A DNA stretch of 5,563 bases from Lentisphaerota bacterium (lineage in GTDB: Bacteria; Verrucomicrobiota; Lentisphaeria; Oligosphaerales; Oligosphaeraceae), in the NCBI GenBank assembly GCA_012799755.1, contig JAAZKQ010000400.1, positions 1 to 5,563 on the forward strand, read 5' to 3'. The notes beneath the pieces were generated by a model. It had not been told where the DNA came from, did not search any database, and saw only the letters and a list, made by a program, of their open reading frames with translations. Position numbers and translations under genes: made by a program. Shown piece by piece: positions 1 to 5,563 of the stretch. Each line of letters begins with the position of its first letter. Position 1 is the stretch's first letter.

Positions 1-572
1 AAAGCCGTAAAGATGAGGATGGTGAAGGCCAGGTAGAAGCAGAAGGCCTCCCGGCGAACTTGGCGCTCGCGAAAGATGTTGAACAGCAGCCAAACAAGCA
101 GCAATACGGTGAGCACTTCTTTGATGGCCAGACCGCTCCAGTGCAGAGTGCCGGAAAAGTATCCCAGCCAATAGGTGGTGCTGGTGCAGGACAAGCCCAG
201 GATGGCATAGATGGGAAAGGCCGTGTAGGCCGAGCGCCAGCCGAGGGTGAACCAGAGTATAGACCAAGCGAAGGCCACCGCGCCCATGATGACTGCGGCG
301 TGAATATCCAGCGCTTCGCCCAAGGCTATGACTGTCAGTGATGGCAGCAGCGCGAGCAGGTACATGCCCTGAGTGGCGCTGCGACGGGCCAAGAGCACGC
401 GGAAGCTGGCCAATAGCGCCACGACGGCAACGAGCAGGAAGAGCCAGTCATGGCGGTCCATCGGCGAATAGCGCCAGGCGCCGAGCATGTAGGGCAGTTT
501 CGCAGCATAGGGGAGAAAACTGCTGATAAAGAGTAAGCGGCCAAGGGCGCGTAAGAGTTTATCTTGCGTCAT
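1..572 (-). CDS. Multi-spanning membrane protein, exosortase-neighbour, C-terminus cut by window edge
   Basis: An open frame starts at ATG 572 and runs without a stop to the left edge, giving 190 complete codons (start MTQDKLLRALGRLLF). It is very hydrophobic, with about six or seven likely membrane segments: roughly residues 11-31, 42-61, 69-85, 91-109, 116-137, 147-166 and 176-190. Its start lies inside the last codons of the exosortase gene (14-base overlap, ATGACGCAAGATAA), with no clear Shine-Dalgarno sequence upstream, so translation is probably coupled. The layout resembles the N-terminal half of exosortases: a W-x-x-SP segment near residues 33-37 and a G-x-R then F-P pair near 111-120, followed by a hydrophobic stretch. 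However, no A-C-S-G motif appears by residue 190, where the neighbouring exosortase already has its catalytic Cys. It could be a diverged exosortase, a longer one with a later core, or an unrelated membrane partner. That it is a real gene is well supported; the family is uncertain. Confidence 0.8.
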   Translation of the reverse strand, partial: MTQDKLLRALGRLLFISSFLPYAAKLPYMLGAWRYSPMDRHDWLFLLVAVVALLASFRVLLARRSATQGMYLLALLPSLTVIALGEALDIHAAVIMGAVAFAWSILWFTLGWRSAYTAFPIYAILGLSCTSTTYWLGYFSGTLHWSGLAIKEVLTVLLLVWLLFNIFRERQVRREAFCFYLAFTILIFTA

Positions 573-1455
573 GGAAAGGTTCCAGGGGAAGGGGGGGAGC
601 AGTCGCGTCGGCGGGAAGGGGCTCGCGATCAAGGAAGAGCTTGCCGGCGGCGTACATCAACGTAACGGTAACCACGACAAGCAACAGGCCGAAAAGGATG
701 TGGAAAAAATCGGCGAAAATGGCCTCGCCGATTTTCGCGAAGAGGACAACGGTGATGATCAGGCGCAGGGCATTGGCCAGCACGACGATTGGCAGCAGCA
801 GCGAGTAATGCAGCAAGGCGTGCCTCAGCTGTCGGTGCTGCCAACGGACGATCAGGTAGCCAAGGAGAAAGAGCGCAAAGAGCTGTGAGATGCCGCTGCA
901 CGCGTCGGTGATGGCGATACTCGCGTTGTTCACGTAGATTGTTGTGTGGTGGTAGCTTAGGTCGGCGTTAAAGAGTTGGAGGGTCTCGCAGCAGAGAATG
1001 GTGGACAACAACCTGAGGACATAGCTGAAGGATAAGTAGATGTGCTCCTGCAGCGGCATGACTACCAGCGCCAGCAGTAACGGCGGCAGAGACCATAGCG
1101 CGGTGCGGGCGCCGCGCTCAAAGGCACAGAGTGCGAAGGCCAGCAGGAGCACCATGATGTTGGCATTGAGGTCCAGGACGGTCTCGCCAGGTATGAAGAG
1201 GAAACACGACGCCAGCGCCAGCGCCAGCCAGGCCAACAGCCGTTCCTGGGGTGGGACCTTTGGCCGCAAGGGCGACATGCGATAGCGGCTGTCCCAAGCC
1301 ATAAGCGCGGCGATCGCAGCAATGATGAAAGTGTTCTCCCAATGCCCGGATGCGCAGCGCAAACCCTGGATGGTGCCGATCAGGAGGGCGACAGCGATGA
1401 CGGGAAGATGAAACAGCGAGGGCTTCTGAACGGTCGCTGTCGGCTTGTTATCCAT
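559..1455 (-). CDS. Exosortase/archaeosortase family membrane transpeptidase
   Basis: A 298-residue polytopic membrane protein with about eight or nine hydrophobic segments (roughly residues 14-31, 42-54, 72-89, 98-112, 121-135, 140-156, 188-204, 213-239 and 250-270). The three residues of the exosortase active site are all visible: Cys186 in TDACSGISQL, Arg231 in ANALRLI, and His252 in FFHILFG. Family members cut proteins at a C-terminal sorting signal (a PEP-CTERM-like motif plus a membrane helix and a basic tail) on the outer face of the inner membrane and are thought to transfer them to a further carrier. The length is normal for an exosortase core. There is no EpsI-type C-terminal fusion; the tail from about residue 275 is short, proline-rich and hydrophilic. 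The ATG at 1455 has AAGGA at 1464-1468 with an 8-base spacer, which supports this start. The gene follows the TPR gene by 84 bases and overlaps the next gene by 14. The subtype (XrtA, B, C and so on) cannot be assigned from the sequence alone. Confidence 0.93.
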   Translation of the reverse strand: MDNKPTATVQKPSLFHLPVIAVALLIGTIQGLRCASGHWENTFIIAAIAALMAWDSRYRMSPLRPKVPPQERLLAWLALALASCFLFIPGETVLDLNANIMVLLLAFALCAFERGARTALWSLPPLLLALVVMPLQEHIYLSFSYVLRLLSTILCCETLQLFNADLSYHHTTIYVNNASIAITDACSGISQLFALFLLGYLIVRWQHRQLRHALLHYSLLLPIVVLANALRLIITVVLFAKIGEAIFADFFHILFGLLLVVVTVTLMYAAGKLFLDREPLPADATAPPLPLEPFHDAR

Positions 1456-1463
1456 GCTGTGGG

Positions 1464-1468
1464 TCCTT
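1464..1468 (-). promoter_or_regulatory. Ribosome binding site of the exosortase gene
   Basis: The minus strand reads AAGGA here, followed by an 8-base spacer and the ATG at 1455. It is the clearest Shine-Dalgarno sequence in the window and fixes the start of the exosortase gene. The same motif and spacing recur before a TTG codon near the start of the TPR gene. Confidence 0.7.
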
Positions 1469-1512
1469 GTCTGATTGTGCGCGGAAAGAGGTGATGGTGA
1501 ATGGTGTTCGTT

Positions 1513-1536
1513 CCGCCGTCGGCATGTGAGCGGCGG
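1513..1536 (-). other. GC-rich hairpin in the gap after the TPR gene
   Basis: On the minus strand, CCGCCG (1536-1531) and CGGCGG (1518-1513) can pair as a 6-bp stem with a 12-base loop, just after the TPR stop codon at 1540. There is no T-tract behind it, so it does not look like an intrinsic terminator. It could stabilise or mark a processing point in a shared mRNA between the TPR and exosortase genes, or it could be chance in GC-rich DNA. The rest of the 84-base gap (1456-1539) shows no convincing promoter. Confidence 0.3.
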
Positions 1537-1539
1537 CCT

Positions 1540-3831
1540 TTAGGGCGCCGCGTCGCCCAGAGCGGCCCGGCACTGCGCGACGTGGTCCAGCGCCACTTGG
1601 TTGTCGCTGAAATGTCGTAGCAGCTGCCGGCCGAGGTTGAGACAGTCGAGGTATTTTTTGGCGACGAAGGCATCTTTGATCAGCGCTTCCATGGCGATGC
1701 GCCATGCGTCAAGGGCGCGGGGTGTGGCCTTTTTACTATCTACGGGCAGCCCCAGCAACTGCACGGCGCGGGCATAATGCCTGGTCTCGACCAGGCGCAG
1801 GCCGAGGCATTCCTGCGTCGCCTGCAGCGAGCCATTGCTTTGCCAGGCTGCCTGGGCCAACTCCAGGGCTTTTTCGTATTCGCCGGCGCCGGCGTAGAGC
1901 TCGGCGAGATTGAGTTGGACCATGATGGGCATGGGATAGACGTCGGCGATGCGCTCATACAGCTCAATGGCGGGCAGAATTTCGTCCACCAGTGCAAGCA
2001 AGTAGGCGACGCGGTAGATGAGTTCGACGTCTTCGCGTTTGTCGGTGCCCAATTCTTGCTCGCTGATGGCTTTTTTCAGGATTGCGACCATGCCGGCGAT
2101 ATCGTTGTTCAGCAGCGCGAGTTCAGCTTCGATGTAGGGCGCCAAGTAGCGCTGTTCGGCTTCGGGACGCTGTCTGGTGTCTGCCAGCAGGGCTTGCAGT
2201 TCGTTCTTGCGGTTGTTGCTGACGCAGAAGGCGAAATAATTGTAGACCATGGCGCGGTCGTCGTGATTGTCCTTGAGCAGCTCTTGGTATTGGCTGATGG
2301 CGCGGTCGGTCTGGCCGTTATTGTGTAGGGCGAGGATGTACTGTAGACGAATGGAATCCGTTGCGTTGCCATTGCGGAGATTGCGTTCAATGTGCGTGAG
2401 CGCCTCGCCAAATTGCCGATTCTGCATGGCCAGCTCGGCGGCGATGTGCAGAACCACTGGGTCATCTGGAAAGGCCTGCAGGGCGGCCTCGATGTCCCGG
2501 CGACGCAGAAGCCCCTGGTCAAAATTGCCAGTCAGTGACACTTGGGTGAGAAAGAGATCGGGCTTGTTCGGATTTTGGAAGAGATCTGCCAGATTGGCGG
2601 CGGCGACGAAGTTCTGCCCGTCAAAGGATGCCTTGATGAGCGGCATGACAATGTTTTGCGCTTGCTCCAGGAGGGCGTCGGCGCCCTCGGTCACGCGGAT
2701 ACTGTCAACGACTTCGCGGATGCCATTGACATCGCGTTCATAAACTGCGGCGTGGAGGGACATCAAGAGGGCAACAGGAGTCTTGTAGACGCCCTTGATG
2801 CGTTTGATGTTGTCGCTCAGGGTTGCGAAGTCCTGGCGACCGAAGGCATACAAGGCGTCAAGATATGTACCGAGCTGCAAGATGGTCTTGTTGCCGACGC
2901 GGTATTTTTCGCTCAGTTTGCGGATTTCGTTCAGCCGGTTTTGAGTGGCGAGGGCTTCGCCGAGCATCAGGGCAATGGTGGGGTTAGTACTGTTATCCAA
3001 AATCTCCTGAAAAATGGGTATGGCGGCATCGAAGTTATTGTTGAAGAAGTAGAATTGGCCCAGGATTGGCGTGCCGCACTCGGGGTTGAGGTCGCGAGCT
3101 CGGGTGAGAGCGTTTTCCGCTTGTTCGGGCTGCTTGTCCAGCGTGAACTGGCGGGCGAGGTGTTCCAGTGCTTCAAAGGCCACGACGGGGTCTTCGGACT
3201 CGGCGAGCTCGACAAGCTGTCTCAATCGCACGGCGTCGCTGTTCTTTTTGATGTTGAGCACGACTTCCAGCAGTCGCGCCATGGGTGAGAGCAGGGTTTC
3301 GCGGTCGCTGATGTTCAAGAAGATTTCCTCGGCGATAAGGACGCGATCTAGCTTGTAGTTGGCGTAGGCCAAGTAAGTATTTTGCTGCGGGCTGAGCTTT
3401 GTGTCCTTGGCTTCCTGTTCGAGGGTGGAGAGCAGGTTGTTGTAGAGGCGGCCGCGCAGTAGCGCGTCAATTTCAGCTTGGCGGTACTCGGCCTTGAGGG
3501 GGTTGAGTACGGCCGCGCGTCGCCACAGTTGGGCCGCGTTGTTCCAGCGGCCTTCCTTGGTCAGCAGTTCGGCCATTTTGACAAAGGCCAGTTCGTTGTT
3601 GGGGTCTTCGTTGATGCAGATGTTCAGTAACCGCTTGGCGAAGAGGACGTTGCCGGCTTCCAGTTGCGTGAGAGCTTCCTGAAAGCGCATGGTGCGTCGG
3701 TGGGCGCGGACTAGATAATAAACGAAGACCGTACTACTGCCTGCGGCAATCAGCAGAACGAGGACGAACAGCAGGACCTTCGGAGTAAAAATCTTGAAGT
3801 TACGTTTTGACAAAGGTACTTTCCTTCTCAT
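1540..3831 (-). CDS. Membrane-anchored TPR-repeat protein of an exosortase locus
   Basis: A protein of about 763 residues counted from ATG 3831. It has a basic N-terminus (seven Lys/Arg in the first 18 residues), then one strong hydrophobic segment at about 19-41, and then a long helical domain. The charge bias fits an N-in signal-anchor with the bulk of the protein in the periplasm. There is no lipobox Cys, unlike the PEP-CTERM-system TPR lipoprotein PrsT. Degenerate TPR-like helix pairs are clearest at about residues 48-125 (with EDPNN and LNPLKAEY turns), 225-300 (LNPECGTP), 455-560 and 615-680; the remainder is also helical and repeat-like. TPR arrays bind proteins and scaffold complexes, so a role in organising the exosortase or an export apparatus is inferred from position. 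The start is ambiguous: ATG 3831 has no Shine-Dalgarno sequence, while an in-frame TTG at 3813 (MSKRNFKIF) has AAGGA 8 bases upstream. The given coordinate is the outer of the two. A further upstream TTG at 3894 has no ribosome binding site. Confidence 0.9.
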   Translation of the reverse strand: MRRKVPLSKRNFKIFTPKVLLFVLVLLIAAGSSTVFVYYLVRAHRRTMRFQEALTQLEAGNVLFAKRLLNICINEDPNNELAFVKMAELLTKEGRWNNAAQLWRRAAVLNPLKAEYRQAEIDALLRGRLYNNLLSTLEQEAKDTKLSPQQNTYLAYANYKLDRVLIAEEIFLNISDRETLLSPMARLLEVVLNIKKNSDAVRLRQLVELAESEDPVVAFEALEHLARQFTLDKQPEQAENALTRARDLNPECGTPILGQFYFFNNNFDAAIPIFQEILDNSTNPTIALMLGEALATQNRLNEIRKLSEKYRVGNKTILQLGTYLDALYAFGRQDFATLSDNIKRIKGVYKTPVALLMSLHAAVYERDVNGIREVVDSIRVTEGADALLEQAQNIVMPLIKASFDGQNFVAAANLADLFQNPNKPDLFLTQVSLTGNFDQGLLRRRDIEAALQAFPDDPVVLHIAAELAMQNRQFGEALTHIERNLRNGNATDSIRLQYILALHNNGQTDRAISQYQELLKDNHDDRAMVYNYFAFCVSNNRKNELQALLADTRQRPEAEQRYLAPYIEAELALLNNDIAGMVAILKKAISEQELGTDKREDVELIYRVAYLLALVDEILPAIELYERIADVYPMPIMVQLNLAELYAGAGEYEKALELAQAAWQSNGSLQATQECLGLRLVETRHYARAVQLLGLPVDSKKATPRALDAWRIAMEALIKDAFVAKKYLDCLNLGRQLLRHFSDNQVALDHVAQCRAALGDAAP

Positions 3832-5167
3832 TTCGACGCTGTGATTGGGTATTGCAACGATTGACCGTCGCTGCGGGTGTTTTTTTAGATGCAAAGGAGA
3901 GCGTGATGCTCAATTCGGCGCCGTGGGCGACGCGTTGGGCACGGGGGACAGCAAAGGCGTAGTCGGGCGCCTCGCCGCAGACGAACAATTCGGGTGCCAC
4001 GGGCGAGTGAATGCTGCGACCATCCAGCAGCAACAGCTCCAATGAGATGGAGCCGATGGCAAACACCGATGAAACCGGCATGCGTATGCGCAGAGTGTTT
4101 TTCTGCTGCAGGCTGTTGATGGCGTCAACACTGAGCGGCGCCGCGCGACGGGCGGCATAGCTGCCGCTGGCCGGAATTTCGCCCAGCGGCACGTCGTTGA
4201 GCAGCAATAATGACTGGTTGTCGTGCTTGATATTGCTGAAGATGTTCAGCCAGCCGCTGCGAACCTGGGCGAAGTCCCAGTCATCAAGCTGCTGGATCCG
4301 TGGTAGATACGGTGGGAAGGACAGTATCTCCGGCCTTGCGAAACGGGCCGGCACGCGCAATTCTGCCGAGCCGCACAGGGAATGCCAGCGCAGAGTCAGG
4401 CACTCGCCGGCGACATCAACGGTGTAAAAGGCCGGCGCGCTGTCTTCGACGATGCCCCAATAGAAGAGGTTATTGTCATCACTGGGCATCAACGCATGCA
4501 TGCGCTCCAGGGGAACGACCTCCATCTGAGGGTAACCCACAGCCGATCCCTTGACTTGCAACATGCCGCTGTGCCAGCTGATCGCCTGGTTATGCGTGTG
4601 GCCGCAAAAATAGATGTCAATGGGATGCTGCCTGAAGATGTCACGGACTTCCTGCGTGAACCAGGGGCTGTCGAAAAAATGCCGCCCCCACAAGTACAGT
4701 GGCGCGTGTGCGAAGGCGAAGATGTGCTGGGCGTCGCGGGCGGCCTCTAGCTCTTGTCGCAGCCAGCTGCTCTGCCGTTCGTTCCAGTTGATGTAGTCGA
4801 GGATGATAAAGACCGTGTCATCATATTTGAACGAGTAGTAGCTTTGTTCGTTGGGCGGCTTGCGGCAATCGTGGGTGCCTTGGGCGACATGCAATTTCGG
4901 CACGGCGGTCATGAAGAGCCTACGGGCTTCAGCTTCATCCAGCGCCGAGTCGGCGCCGCCTTCAATGAGATCCCCGGTGGAAATGAGCATTTCGGGACGC
5001 AGCGCGGCGAGCTTGGCGAGCAACTTGTCAAGTACGCGTTCTTTCATGCCGGCGTAGCGCAGATAATCCGGCAGGGCCGGCATCCCTTGCTGACGCCGAG
5101 TCAGCGGGCGCCCATCCAAGGTGCAATAGTGGCTGTCGCCAATCACTGCAAAACGAAAGGTTCCCAT
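3800..5167 (-). CDS. Calcineurin-like metallophosphoesterase with C-terminal beta-rich domain
   Basis: A 455-residue protein starting MGTFRFAVIGDSHY. The N-terminal half carries the metallophosphoesterase signature in order: GDSH (Asp11, His13), STGDL (Asp66), GTHD (97-100, with His99), FAHAP (His154) and CGHTH (His190, His192). These residues bind two metal ions and hydrolyse phosphomono- or phosphodiester bonds in the family. The usual Asn of GNHD is replaced by Thr98, which is one base away (ACC for AAC). Residues from about 290 to 430 look beta-rich (for example LLLLNDVPLGEIP, NTLRIRM and SLELLLLDGR) and may form a sandwich or carbohydrate-binding-like domain; this is inference. A basic, polar tail of about 25 residues ends the protein. 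No signal peptide or membrane segment is seen, so it is probably cytosolic. ATG 5167 was chosen because homology begins there and AAGG lies 5 bases upstream; the frame stays open to a TTG at 5266, but that extension does not resemble a signal peptide. It overlaps the TPR gene. The substrate is unknown. Confidence 0.88.
   Translation of the reverse strand: MGTFRFAVIGDSHYCTLDGRPLTRRQQGMPALPDYLRYAGMKERVLDKLLAKLAALRPEMLISTGDLIEGGADSALDEAEARRLFMTAVPKLHVAQGTHDCRKPPNEQSYYSFKYDDTVFIILDYINWNERQSSWLRQELEAARDAQHIFAFAHAPLYLWGRHFFDSPWFTQEVRDIFRQHPIDIYFCGHTHNQAISWHSGMLQVKGSAVGYPQMEVVPLERMHALMPSDDNNLFYWGIVEDSAPAFYTVDVAGECLTLRWHSLCGSAELRVPARFARPEILSFPPYLPRIQQLDDWDFAQVRSGWLNIFSNIKHDNQSLLLLNDVPLGEIPASGSYAARRAAPLSVDAINSLQQKNTLRIRMPVSSVFAIGSISLELLLLDGRSIHSPVAPELFVCGEAPDYAFAVPRAQRVAHGAELSITLSFASKKTPAATVNRCNTQSQRRNEKESTFVKT
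3822..3826 (-). promoter_or_regulatory. Candidate ribosome binding site pointing to a TTG start for the TPR gene
   Basis: The minus strand reads AAGGA at 3826-3822, then 8 bases, then TTG at 3813-3811 in the TPR frame. This is the same motif and spacing as before the exosortase ATG. Using the TTG would shorten the protein by six residues (MSKRNFKIF start) and shrink the overlap with the metallophosphoesterase gene from 32 to 14 bases. The ATG at 3831 lies just upstream of this motif and has no purine-rich sequence of its own. Confidence 0.45.
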
Positions 5168-5414
5168 AGTGGCCTTGTTCTCTTCCGCCTGGGCTCTGAA
5201 CGAAAAAATGCGGCAACTCACCCTGTTTCGGTTTTGCCTCAAGTCACGTCGTCGGCCAGTCCTCAATTATTTTCTTATGGGAGCAAGCGCCCTGTGGAAA
5301 ATCGGCCATGGGCAATCGGGAAGAAACTACCCACGTGGCGCTTGTCTTATGTAGAATCCCAATCTCAAGCGCGCGCGTAATATAATCCATGGGCGCGATT
5401 TGTCTTGATGGGCG
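5168..5414. other. Intergenic region and probable leader of the four-gene cluster
   Basis: This stretch lies between the candidate terminator and the metallophosphoesterase start, and I see no supported gene in it. It should hold the promoter for the minus-strand cluster, but no -35/-10 pair of good quality with 16-18 base spacing is visible on that strand. On the plus strand there is an exact TATAAT at 5381-5386, directly after a GCGCGCGC tract, but it has no matching -35. The 8-base word CCATGGGC occurs twice, at 5306-5313 and 5387-5394. A weak AAGG ribosome site for the metallophosphoesterase lies at 5173-5176. Confidence 0.5.
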
Positions 5415-5457
5415 AAAAAAATATCGTAATCGGGTGGTAAGCGGTCACCGATTGATA
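5415..5457 (-). terminator. Candidate intrinsic terminator (bulged hairpin plus T7)
   Basis: Read on the minus strand, TATC (5457-5454) plus AATCGGTG (5453-5446) can pair with CACCCGATT (5436-5428, one bulged base) and GATA (5425-5422), leaving a 9-base loop and a 2-base AC bulge. Seven T residues (5421-5415) follow the stem immediately. The stem is about 12 bp and of moderate G+C. There is no T-tract on the other side, so it would act on minus-strand transcripts only. It lies about 30 bases after the stop codon of the frame that enters from the right edge, where a terminator is expected. It could instead be an attenuator in a long leader of the cluster. Confidence 0.6.
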
Positions 5458-5487
5458 CTCGCTGTCTCTGCGGTCGTTTTGACTGCC

Positions 5488-5563
5488 CTACCACAGAAAT
5501 GTCTTCTCCCAGGCATTTGAGCGCTGAAAGCGCGAACGATGATAGCCCAGGGCAAAGCGATGC
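5488..5563 (-). CDS. C-terminal end of an upstream gene, product unknown
   Basis: One minus-strand frame is open from the right edge and ends at TAG 5488-5490. It gives 24 residues rich in aromatic and basic residues, ending in NAWEKTFLW. No family can be recognised from so short a piece. The argument for it is positional: the stop codon sits about 30 bases before a good terminator candidate. The two other minus-strand frames fit less well: one stops inside the hairpin stem (5445-5447) and the other runs through the terminator to about 5324. It may also not be coding at all. Confidence 0.35.
   Translation of the reverse strand, partial: HRFALGYHRSRFQRSNAWEKTFLW

Noticed and set aside
1777..3288. 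Plus-strand open frames at 1777-2328 and 2542-3288, within the TPR gene
   Set aside because: They are mirror frames of the TPR coding sequence; their Val/Phe/Gly-rich composition is typical of antisense reading. The TPR frame is longer, has a clear transmembrane anchor and repeats, and fits the cluster.
4754..5380. Long plus-strand open frame (208 codons) opposite the metallophosphoesterase and its leader
   Set aside because: Most of it is the antisense of conserved phosphoesterase residues in GC-rich DNA. The translation shows no recognisable motif, and the start has no clear ribosome binding site.
5381..5386. Exact TATAAT on the plus strand, possible divergent promoter
   Set aside because: No -35 element at 16-18 bases upstream (the sequence there is close to CCCAAT), and no convincing plus-strand gene downstream, so a single hexamer is not enough.
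5389..5520. Small plus-strand ORF of 43 codons with a hydrophobic middle
   Set aside because: No ribosome binding site, its start would be at or before the expected transcription start of the nearby TATAAT, and it runs through the minus-strand terminator hairpin.
5521..5533. Small perfect hairpin GCGCT-GAA-AGCGC
   Set aside because: Only 5 bp with no T-tract on either strand; expected by chance in DNA of this composition.
5499..5563. Plus-strand start (MSSPRHLSAESANDD...) open to the right edge
   Set aside because: Only 21 codons are visible, without a good ribosome binding site. The minus-strand terminator and gene end at the same place fit better. It cannot be excluded without more sequence.

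Overview
The window is a stretch of bacterial chromosome at roughly 55% G+C. Its gene content is nearly all on the minus strand, so the transcriptional order runs from high to low coordinates. The main block is a tightly packed four-gene cluster: a cytosolic-looking calcineurin-type metallophosphoesterase (5167-3800), a large membrane-anchored TPR-repeat protein (about 3831-1540), an exosortase/archaeosortase-family membrane transpeptidase (1455-559), and the first 190 residues of another multi-spanning membrane protein (572 to the left edge). The exosortase, the TPR scaffold and the Gram-negative-style signal-anchor suggest a diderm bacterium with a PEP-CTERM-like sorting system. The low similarity to the standard proteobacterial layout makes a PVC-group organism (Lentisphaerota, Kiritimatiellota or Verrucomicrobiota) my best guess, but that is inference and not proven by the sequence.

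Right edge (5415-5563): a 24-codon open C-terminus runs in from beyond the window on the minus strand and stops at 5488. It is followed within about 30 bases by a bulged hairpin that ends directly in seven T residues (minus strand), a good candidate intrinsic terminator. This suggests that the four-gene cluster starts a new transcription unit. The 5168-5414 stretch would then hold its promoter and leader, although I could not find a convincing -35/-10 pair there.

Cluster (1-5167): the metallophosphoesterase and TPR genes overlap, the TPR and exosortase genes are separated by 84 bases holding a small GC-rich hairpin but no T-tract, and the exosortase and the last gene overlap by 14 bases. This spacing suggests co-transcription and translational coupling. 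The exosortase keeps all three residues of the family active site (Cys186, Arg231, His252). The last gene resembles the N-terminal half of an exosortase in its hydrophobic layout, yet shows no catalytic cysteine motif by residue 190, so it may be a partner subunit or a diverged paralogue.

Functional reading: the exosortase would cleave and re-attach proteins carrying a C-terminal sorting signal at the inner membrane. The TPR protein, probably facing the periplasm, could serve as a scaffold, as TPR proteins do in PEP-CTERM/exopolysaccharide loci. The metallophosphoesterase has an altered metal-site motif (GTHD instead of GNHD), and its role in the cluster is unknown. No substrate with a sorting tail is visible in the window.
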